Source: Candidatus Omnitrophota bacterium
GTDB lineage: Bacteria; Omnitrophota; Gorgyraeia; Zapsychrales; Aceulaceae
Assembly (NCBI GenBank): GCA_029564765.1
Contig: JAKQPK010000022.1
Span: forward strand, 1-37,369
DNA length: 37,369 bases
Direction: 5' to 3'
The notes beneath the pieces were generated by a model that was not told the DNA's origin, searched no databases, and saw only the letters and a list, made by a program, of their open reading frames with translations. A program made the position numbers and the translations under genes. Position 1 is the first letter of the stretch. Each line of letters begins with the position of its first letter. Positions 1 through 8,300 of this stretch are shown in pieces.

Positions 1-36
1 ACAGATTGGGAGGCTTTATATGCTCAAAATAAAAAA

Positions 37-115
37 TGGGGTGGATGAAGGGATTTGAACCCTCGACCCCAAGATCCACAATCTTGTGCTCTAACCAAAC
101 TGAGCTACATCCACC
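37..115 (-). tRNA. tRNA-His (anticodon GTG)
   Basis: Read on the minus strand, a full cloverleaf folds: acceptor GTGGATG pairs with CATCCAC, the D-arm contains GCTCAGTTTGGTTAGAGC, and the anticodon stem CAAGA/TCTTG encloses loop TTGTGGA. The T-loop is TTCAAAT. The extra G at position -1 opposite discriminator C73, the hallmark of tRNA-His, is encoded. The 3' CCA is encoded as well. Its G34 anticodon (GUG) makes it one of the four tRNAs that receive queuosine, whose precursor genes lie further along this window (23267-25381). Confidence 0.96.
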
Positions 116-227
116 ATTGTCCTAAATCAAATATTTCTTAGCGGTAATGGCGGATAAGTCTCAACCTCCCCGGAACACTTCTGGAAAAGTTGAGTCATCC
201 ACCACGCTACCTCTAAATCTTATTCAA

Positions 228-256
228 GGAAAACGTGATAGGTAGTCACGCTTTCC
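228..256 (-). terminator. Hairpin downstream of the AsmA-like gene
   Basis: An 11-bp inverted repeat (GGAAAGCGTGA and TCACGTTTTCC on the minus strand, one G-U pair) encloses a 7-nt loop, about 110 nt after the stop of the AsmA-like gene. The T-run lies inside the 3' arm rather than after it, so termination is plausible but not certain. The rest of 116-365 shows no gene or other structure that I recognise. Confidence 0.4.
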
Positions 257-365
257 TCAATTGTTCTTCAGGAGAAGCGAGACACCACCATTTTTCTGAA
301 TTGAATAATCAAAACATCCCACGAACATCTTTTTATCAAAACGACCCTACAAATTATACACGGCT

Positions 366-1370
366 TTACGGATTTTGCACTTCTTCTTTTTTGATAGCCC
401 CAGAAACCGCGATCTGACCCATCTTAAAATCATCCATCTTTGTCTTAAATTGAAAATTGAGATCCATATTGATCCCGCTGGATTGCATAGCCTGCATAAA
501 CAGATCACCAACATTAGCCTTCGGTTTACGAGAAGATGTCTTTGTCTGGAAAGACAGATTGATCTTTCCCTTAACGGTCATATCATTGTTCGCAGAAACC
601 GCCTCTGCCTCCAGACCAAGGCTCTGATCCAGGCCCATAAGCCGCAACTGCGCGGACATATCCTTACTATAAAAGTCAACCCATCCGAATGTCTGCATTT
701 CCTCCCCGGAAAAACGATTATCAAATCCAGAAAGATTTCCTTGAGCCCGAAACTCGATCCTTTCAGGCTTTATAAATGGAAATGAAAAATTTTTGATCTC
801 GACCTGCAATCCTTGCAACTGAGCGAAAAACTTCGACTCATTGCGGAAACTCTCAAAGACCGTGATACGGCCATCTCGGACGATGATCTTCTGCGCCTCA
901 AAAATCAAAATGTTCGGCTCCTTATTGGTAACGAAACCCTCTTTCGCTGGAACGCTCTGAGAGACCGGGACCTGAGAGATCCATAGCGCGCCGCTATCTT
1001 TCTTGCGACGAACAATAAGATCCGGCTCAATGATCTCGATGCGCGAGAAAAAAACCTGGCTTGAGAACAGATGCAACAAGCTCGGAGAGATCCTCAGTTC
1101 ACGCGCGGTGCCATAATCCTGTATCGCGACTTCTCGAACCCGGATCGTCAACGGATAAAAGATCTCAAGCGACCGAAAACTGGCTTTAATGCCAAGCTGT
1201 TTTTCCATGGCCCGGGTAAGGATATCTTTCCCATTCGCTTTTAAATAAAAAAAGCCTACGGTCAGCGCGACAAGAAAAAGAATGATGACGGCGCCAAAAA
1301 ATTTAAGCAAAAGATTTTTAATAAGATTTCCCTTAGCCAATGATCTACCCATCCATCTCGTAGTGGTCAT
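366..1370 (-). CDS. AsmA-like envelope protein
   Basis: This is a 334-aa protein when started at the ATG at 1370 (MTTTRWMGRS). An in-frame GTG at 1406 would add 12 residues, but those codons are read through a copy of a tRNA 3' end, so I reject it. An ATG at 1352 is also possible. One N-terminal membrane helix (LLLKFFGAVIILFLVALTVG) is followed by an AsmA/YhdP-type start of the exported part: KQLGIKASFRSLEIFYPLTI, then beta-rich alternation. The family consists of inner-membrane-anchored periplasmic proteins linked to outer-membrane lipid homeostasis. It is short compared with typical AsmA proteins (500-1200 aa). The C-terminus (KMGQIAVSGAIKKEEV) ends without a second membrane segment. The exact function is unknown; the family assignment rests on pattern similarity alone. 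Confidence 0.65.
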   Translation of the reverse strand: MTTTRWMGRSLAKGNLIKNLLLKFFGAVIILFLVALTVGFFYLKANGKDILTRAMEKQLGIKASFRSLEIFYPLTIRVREVAIQDYGTARELRISPSLLHLFSSQVFFSRIEIIEPDLIVRRKKDSGALWISQVPVSQSVPAKEGFVTNKEPNILIFEAQKIIVRDGRITVFESFRNESKFFAQLQGLQVEIKNFSFPFIKPERIEFRAQGNLSGFDNRFSGEEMQTFGWVDFYSKDMSAQLRLMGLDQSLGLEAEAVSANNDMTVKGKINLSFQTKTSSRKPKANVGDLFMQAMQSSGINMDLNFQFKTKMDDFKMGQIAVSGAIKKEEVQNP

Positions 1371-1397
1371 AAAATCGCGTCCCCGGCCCGGTTCGAA
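1368..1397 (-). repeat. Partial copy of the tRNA-Arg 3' end and flank
   Basis: On the minus strand this segment reads TTCGAACCGGGCCGGGGACG followed by CGATTTTATG. The intact tRNA-Arg end (1499-1530) reads TTCGAATCGGGCCGGGGACG followed by CGGATTTTAATG. The two agree apart from one substitution and two single-base gaps. The sequence 5' of the T-loop is unrelated, so this is not a functional tRNA. The likely start codon of the AsmA-like gene lies inside the copy. Duplicated tRNA 3' ends are typical scars of tRNA-targeted site-specific integration, but no integrase is present. Confidence 0.75.
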
Positions 1398-1510
1398 TGG
1401 TTTCACTTGCGCTCAACCACTTCCTCCCCTGAGACTAAATTTGTGTATGATTCAGGGTCGGTCGCGGGCGACCTATGTGTCAACGGCTTATGATTGAACA
1501 TTAAAATCCG

Positions 1511-1584
1511 CGTCCCCGGCCCGATTCGAACGGGCGACCCACAGCTTAGAAGGCTGTTGCTCTATCCAACTGAGCTACGGGGAC
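1511..1584 (-). tRNA. tRNA-Arg (anticodon TCT)
   Basis: The minus strand gives acceptor GTCCCCG/CGGGGAC and D-arm GCTCAGTTGGATAGAGC. The anticodon stem ACAGC/GCTGT encloses loop CTTCTAA (anticodon TCT). The T-arm is GCCCG-TTCGAAT-CGGGC. Unlike the His and Pro tRNAs in this window, no CCA is encoded: the discriminator G is followed by CGG. The first bases of the gene (GTCCC) coincide with the terminal bases of a repeat unit that abuts it upstream (1581-1620), and its 3' end is duplicated at 1368-1397. Confidence 0.95.
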
Positions 1585-1803
1585 GTTTTCCTCAATACCT
1601 TTAACAGCTGAAACGTCCACGTCCAGATTTCCATCGTCGCCCATTTCAAGGTGAATCTGGTCAGGGACGTTTTCCTTAATACCTTTAACAGCTGAAACGT
1701 CCACGCTCCAACTACCCTAATGCAAATTTTAAAAGAAGTTGTGAGCAGGGACATTTTCCTTAATACCTTTAACAGCTGAAACGTCCACGCTCCAGCTGCT
1801 CAC
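1581..1803. repeat. Three interspersed repeat units with exact 84-bp period
   Basis: Three near-identical units of about 40-46 bp begin at 1581, 1665 and 1749. Each opens GGACGTTTTCCTTAATACCT (minor variants) and closes CAGCTGAAACGTCCACG. Ends GGACGTTT and AAACGTCC can pair, so each unit can form a hairpin. The first unit runs into the 5' end of tRNA-Arg. Intervening segments of about 44 bp differ; aligned by position they agree at roughly 20 of 44 sites. The first contains CCAGATT...AATCTGG. The third unit lies inside the outer inverted repeat GTGAGCAG (1741-1748) / CTGCTCAC (1796-1803). This resembles REP-like palindromic elements or a decayed 84-bp tandem array. No gene is seen in 1585-1876. 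Confidence 0.85.
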
Positions 1804-1876
1804 AAAAACGCTTCATTATACCAATCAAAAAGATTTTAGCAAGGTTGCCGCTGAAAAACCCTGGATCTGCCGTGGT

Positions 1877-2218
1877 TTACTGTATCCTAACCGGCTGAGA
1901 CCGCCTGCCCCCAACATTGCAAAAAGCTTCGATCTCCAAAAGATCACCTATTGTGATATCGCCAACCGTAAAGATGATCTGCTGTTCATTGACAGTGCTT
2001 TGCTTTGTAAAATACTGCTCTGCGACCTGCTTGCCGTTCAGCTTAATGATCACCTTGCGGATATAATGCTTGGTGGGATTTGATACGCGATGATCGATGA
2101 TCGCGATAAAGTTTTTCGCGCTCGTGTTATATTTTACGTCGATCGACGCCGGAGGATGCGCGGGGGCTGATCCAGCGGTACAAAGAAATATTCCCAAGGC
2201 AAGAATAAAAACCCTCAT
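1877..2218 (-). CDS. Small exported desulfoferrodoxin-like protein
   Basis: This 113-aa protein has a clear signal peptide (MRVFILALGIFLCTAGSAPA) whose predicted cleavage leaves a mature N-terminus HPPASIDV. The motifs HPP, IIDHRVSNPTKHYIRKVIIK and LNGK resemble the superoxide-reductase / desulfoferrodoxin iron-binding Ig-like domain, which coordinates iron through several His and one Cys. Here a Cys is present near the C-terminus (EAFCNVGGRRS), which fits the usual position of the ligand, but I count only a few candidate His ligands. Redox activity is therefore unproven. The ATG at 2218 follows AAGGAG at good spacing, and a sigma70-type promoter lies upstream. It is the last gene before the tRNA region and is transcribed separately from the giant gene upstream. 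Confidence 0.55.
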   Translation of the reverse strand: MRVFILALGIFLCTAGSAPAHPPASIDVKYNTSAKNFIAIIDHRVSNPTKHYIRKVIIKLNGKQVAEQYFTKQSTVNEQQIIFTVGDITIGDLLEIEAFCNVGGRRSQPVRIQ

Positions 2219-2237
2219 ATCTTATCTCCTTGGAAGG

Positions 2238-2265
2238 ATTATACCACCGCTCACGTCTTGGTAAA
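2238..2265 (-). promoter_or_regulatory. Promoter of the desulfoferrodoxin-like gene
   Basis: The minus strand shows TTTACC (2260-2265), a 16-bp spacer and a perfect TATAAT (2238-2243), followed by AAGGAG and the ATG at 2218. It lies in the 90-bp gap after the first giant gene. No hairpin terminator for that giant gene is visible in the gap. Confidence 0.65.
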
Positions 2266-2308
2266 GTTTTCTTCTTCAAAAAGATGTTGTTCTGCGCCAG
2301 GGATCCTG

Positions 2309-5300
2309 CTAAAGATTGAACGCGATCTCTGAGCGAAGCGGCTGCCTAGAAGGCTCATCCCTGTCGTCAGCCGTATCGTCTTTGCTAAGCTGTTTTAGGG
2401 TTTCCCTGTCCTCTGGCGAAAGCCCCAAGAGCCCCATAAAATCCGCGATCGGGACAATGTTCAGGATCACCGGCACCAGGCCTTCGATAGAATCAAGATC
2501 AAGAGGGATAGAGGGGTAAAGGGTTTGAGGATTAAAGCGTTCATTGGGTTCGTTGAGTTGTTGGGTTTTGCTTTGACTTTTTACTCTTGAATTTTGAATT
2601 TCTACATTCATATTCTCCGCGTTAAAATCAATACCGCCCAAGGTGTCCTGCCGGGAAACGCCATTGACGGAGCTCGATGCCCGTATCGCAAAACGAAGGC
2701 TGGGAGACGGCAGCTCCCAGATCATCCAAGCAAGATCCTCTTCGCTCATCCCCTGCGGCGTAAATTCCCCATCGTCATTTCTTATTATTCCCATTTCTTG
2801 AGCCCAAGACCGGTATTTTATCAATTCCGCGATAACTCCTATGCCTGTGGCTTCTTCCATTGGCATAGGCAATATCTTTTCAAGATATCCGGGGTCTTCC
2901 ATTGACCCAGGGAATCCTTGATCAATGATCCAAGAAAGCTGGATCACCATGCCGGATCTTTCAGCGAAATAAAGATCCTTAAATACCAACAAGGACGCCA
3001 GCTGATCAACTGTTATGATGCGATCTTCAGGACTTTTAAAGACTTCGGCCATGATACGCTGGCTTTCTGACGCGATAATAAAATCATATCCTAAGCCGTC
3101 ATGCCTTTGTTTCTTATAAAACCCTGATGCCTGATCATAAAAGAAGGGCTGTCCCCACAGCTGATCATCAATGATCTGATATTGTTGATAATCACCCTCA
3201 ATAGTGCCATCCGCTGTGATGGCGCTAGCAAGATACCAAAAAAACTGACGCTCTACGATACCGCCTGATAGATCTCCATACCCTAGGGGTATCCCGTTAT
3301 CGATCTTATCGACCATTTCCTGGAACGCCTGCTCCAGATCCTCTATCGTCGCATCCCTAGGCGTTGTCTTGTCCTGTTCCGTGAACGATACGCCAAAAAG
3401 AAAAGATTCGAACTGACGGATCTGCCCAGGGCTAAGGATCTGAAAAACAAAGACAGGGCTCACGCTTTTCTTTCCTTGCTCGTCGATCAAATGAACTTCT
3501 ACATCCACGATCGGATCGTCTTGATTGACCTCTCCTATATCCGCCTGAACAAAAACCTTATAATTCTGACTTCCATCCGGGTCAACAATAACCTTGCCAT
3601 CCAGATTTTCTTTGATCTGAGAATAAAATCTCTTATTGGCCGTGCTTGTGGGGGAATCTGCGATGGTCACACTTCCTGGCTTTGCAATCTCGCGCGCATC
3701 CTTGAACGGATCTCTGCCTTCCCCTTGGACGCTATCGCTAAGTCGAATTTCAGTTACAAAAAGGGGCGTAAACAATAGCTGCCCATCCAGCAAGCTAAGA
3801 ATATTTTGTCCACCGTCTGATGGGCGCACATCTTCGATCCTGCTTTTTGCATGCCGAGCAAAATATTCTTTTTTGATCCGTGTCAATTCATGGGATGGCG
3901 ACCCAGGCTTAAAACGACTACTTTCAATCTCTCGGATAAAGTCAATCTTCTGGCCCATCTTGTCATTAATAAAATGATGCATATAAAGCGCGCTGAGACC
4001 ATCCATATAATACTCTTGGTAATATCCTGGGTAGCGTTCGTCCTCAAAATCTAGCATCTGTTGAAAAGTCAGCCGCACATCAAATCCTTTCCCCCCTTCA
4101 AGGCTCCCAAAAGCGAAAAATCTTGCAAGCTCATTGGCTGAAATGACCTTATCTTTGTCTCCCATCAAAGCTTTGATCGTATGCTCATCCGCCCCGGCAG
4201 CCGGAACAAGATAGCGGATGTCCCCATCTGTAAACGAAAAAGCGTTAAGCTCTTCATCAAGATAGATCTTACGCTCAAAATCTCTTTCTTCCTGGGCTTC
4301 AATGACTTTCTCTAATATATCTTCTTGCTCAATAATGCCCCGCCTCTTTAGCCAATAATACAGCTGATCCGTAAGGCTAAGATCTCTTAAGTGTTCTGAG
4401 CCATCATGAGCGGGTGGAGAGATCGCCTTAAGCAATCTTTGCGTCTTGGAAAATTCATTATCCGGGGTTTTTTGCTTATCTTCCCAAACAAGATCGCTTC
4501 CCGCTAAAGTAAAATTGTAAAGAAGAACTTTGCCGTTAGGCAAGCCAAAAAGAGTGAACGCGCCGGCGCGGGCACGTTTACCGACTTGAGAGTCTTCGAG
4601 CCAGAGCTCCCAGGCGTTATCATCAAGTTCTTGCTGTTGCGCAACCAGCTGATACTCGCTTTTTCCAGACCCAAAGATCCAGACCGGCTCCCACTGGCTC
4701 AAAGATGCGATCTTTTTGGCCAGCAGAGGTGAGTTGCTGACCTCTCTTGCCCCCTGCCTAAACAAATCTAAATAAAACCCATTCTCCTCATTCCAAAGCT
4801 TAACATCGGCTAAGGTATAGTCGTTCTCCGCTAAAGCCTTAAAGACATCTTGGACTTTTTCCAAGGAAACCTGCAAGGTATCAAAATTCTCAGACATAAA
4901 ATCTTTGTCAGGGCTGCGCAGTATCATAGAAACGCCTGACAAAGGATTGATCACATCGAGCTTCTCAGCGAAAGGACCACCGACATTAAGCGTGTTATAT
5001 AAAAATCGCCAAGCGGAATTACTGTCAAGCGTCTGACGAATCTCGCGCGCGAAACTATAAAGATCACTGCCAAGATTTTCTGCGCTTTCCTCTGACCAAT
5101 CTTTGCTTGCATCCCGAGGGTCGAGATCTTGAAGGCGCGACAAGAACTCTTTTGACCTGTTTAAAAACCCTTTCTTTTTGATCTCTTCTAAGACCTGACG
5201 AAGCTCATCATTTGTTGGCTTAACTATTGCGGAAGAGCTAAGACCAGAAGTCCCCAGAGGAGATGCTGTCCCTTTAGCTTTTATGACTAGATCACCAATT

Positions 5301-8300
5301 TGCAGACTGATATCCTTTTCGCTTTGGATATAAGACTTGGCTGAGCGGATCAAATCTTGCGCCTGTATCAATAGTCGTGTTGGAAAATTATCGTGACCTG
5401 GTTCGGCTCCAACCCTAATCGCTGTTTCTGCGGCATCGATCGCCTTTTCATATTGTCCATAATCATAATAAAGACTAGCGATCTTGTAAAAAATAGAAGA
5501 TCTGTTGCCGTGGCTCGAGGCCGAACCCCAATGCCTGTTGATATACTCTAGTTGAGCCGCATAGCTTTGCCTATCCCTTGATGCTGTCAATGTCCGGGTA
5601 ATGACCTGTAGCGCCTCTTGAGAGATCTCGATAACCCGACCCGTCCTTGAAGCATCTAAAGCGCTCAATGATTCAATGACCCTTTTTTTATCTCCAGAAC
5701 CCATAAGCGCCTGCAAGACCTTTGCTTTTTCTTCCAAATATAATTCTGCAGCGTTATTATCGAATTGTTGTATTTTCTCCATGGCATCTTCAGCGAGTTC
5801 CTTAGAAAATCTTGTCCACGGATAAGCCCTTGCATAGTATTCTGGCAAGTCATGATCAACCTCATAAGAAAATATCTCATACTGGCTCAAATCCATAACG
5901 GGCTGGGCCTTTGCGAGATCCTGCTCAGCGTTTTTCTGCGCTGCCATAGAATCCTCTTCGTTTAACTCCACGACAACAGCCGGTAAAGATATTCTACCTT
6001 TTTGCAAAGCAACGTATGTACGAGTTAGGCCATCGACAAGGTAGTCTCCAGAATCTAGCCTCACAATCAACACCGGAGGATGGTCAAGTCCCATACTGTC
6101 ACGCAAATCCATCTTTAAAGACTCTATGTTAATCTTAAAATCATACAGATCATTCTGTGCTTGCCTGACTTGACCAAGAGGCACATTGGAAGCAGGATGG
6201 ATCTTAACAAATCTTGATAGCGTTGCTTCTGTGATGCTGGGATCATCAAACCATTTTCTGCAAAGCGCTAAGATCGTCTGCTTAGAAAATCTTTCAATCT
6301 GCAAAAGATCAAATTCGCTTGCAGATCGATAGAACTCTCTTTGCTCCTCTTCGGGAATATCCGATAGATCCTGCTCTTGAAAATTAACCTCCTCCTTGTA
6401 GCCAGATAAATAAACGCTCACAGATGAACTGCTGGATGCCGAAGACGTGCTCTCAGCTTCCCTTTGGGCGAGCATCTTCTGGTGAACATGCAACGACTTC
6501 GCGCTATCGGGTATTTGGGCAAACTCTGTCTGCATACCCGACAAGATCTCATGGATCAAGCGCGTTCTTTCACCAACATCATTAATGTGGCGCCGCACAC
6601 AATATCCATGAAAATAAGGATTGTTCATTAAATGCTTTGCAAAAAATGCCTCATCCTGACTGGTCATAGAGCCTAAATACTGCTTGGCGGCCAACACGAC
6701 TTGGTACAATTCCTCTCGCCCTTGAAGCACGCTTTTGTTTTTTCTTAGGTTTGTATTTTCTCTTTCAAGAAAGACTTTCTCAACTCTCTCTAAGCTTGTC
6801 AACAAGCTGGGGATAACGACGCTTTTGGAATCGCCCTGGCCATAATGCAGAAAAATATTGAAGATGAATTCCAAGATCGACATTTTCTGATTCTTGTTAA
6901 TACTATTAACGGCTACGAAACGGCGATTCCCAATATCAACCATTTTGACAGCACCAGTTGGATCAAGAATGAAGTTTTGCTGATGAATATCGCGAGGAAA
7001 AATATTGCCCAAAAGGATACCGATCGTAAAAAATGTCTCTAAAACTTTTTTGGAAAGATCTATTGGCAATCTGCCGTTGTCCGCCATTTTACTAACAGTA
7101 TCCCCCTCGATAAATTCTTCAAAATAAACCAAGCGGCCATCTGCGGTCTTCGATAGAGCTCCAAAAATAGGCGTCAGACCGAACTCGCGATTGCGGACCG
7201 TAGAAAGCCACTGAAGATCGTTGATCTCTCCAACCTGAATATTTTCTTCCTCTTTTTCTTTCTTTACAGCAATAACAATTGTCAGCTTCTCTTGATCCTG
7301 CAGATAAACTGTTGCTTTATAAACGACTTTATTCGATCCTTCGGCATGCGGCTGGACCTCAATTTTTCCTGAGAAATCAGAGAACAGGATCTTCCTTTTT
7401 GAGATCAAAGACAGCATCTTAGAGAACTCAGGTGGCGATTTCTCAAGAAGCTGTAAGAATGTTTCCAGGATCTGCCTATGCTCAAAGACCGGCTCCTCGC
7501 GTATGATCGCGCGAAGATTTTCTATGGCAAAAGATGCCGAAACTTCCGCGCCCTCTAAGGACTGCGCTTGAATGCTGGAAGAAGATGACGCGGATAAGGA
7601 TGCTGGCACAGGCGCATTGAAATCTTTAAAATGCCCGATCAGAACATTCTTTAAATTTGAATTACTTTTAACAGATTGTTTATAAAACTTCTTAAGGTCA
7701 TTAATAAATTCGGAAAATTTCTCTCCCCCTTCTCCTTTCACAAGATCAGGATTAAGACAAACAGCATAAAGAAAAGCAAAAAGCTCTGTCTCAGCGCGGA
7801 TATCCGCAATGCCGGGGAAATCTTGAGGTACCAAAAAGAACCTTTTTTCATCTTTCCCTTGTTCGTCAGAACGATAATCATTTTTAAGATATGTGATCAT
7901 TTGGTCCAAAAGCGCCAAGCCCGCAGAGTCGTTTGATAACGCCTTTCTGATCGCCTGTATGTCATCATTTAAACGCGTTTTAATATCAGACTTGCCATCT
8001 TTCTTTTCTATACTTCTATGTTCGTAAGCGCGATGCATCGCGTGTAAATATTCATGGCCCAAAACTGCGAGCGTGTCAGGATAATTCTTCAAATTTAAAA
8101 AGATAATAAAAGGCTTCTCACGCATGGGGTCATAATCCATGAGCCCAACATAATCTCCCTCTTGAAAAACAACAGGAATGTCAAGGGCTTGCGCAAGCCT
8201 CAAGAAAGTATCCTTTGAGATGCTGTCTGAGGCCAAGAGATCCCTCATACTTGCCTGGGCCTGCCGCGCCTTCGGATTCCTTGCCTTTAAAACCCCTGGC

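Noticed and set aside
1371-1406. Extended GTG start for the AsmA-like protein
   Set aside because: The extra codons translate the tRNA 3'-end copy, and the ribosome-site-like GGGGAGG is too far from the GTG.
1581-1803. Short CRISPR array (three repeats, spacers of constant length)
   Set aside because: The repeat is almost entirely a long-range hairpin, its first copy merges with a tRNA gene, the spacers partly resemble each other and contain inverted repeats, and no cas gene is in the window.
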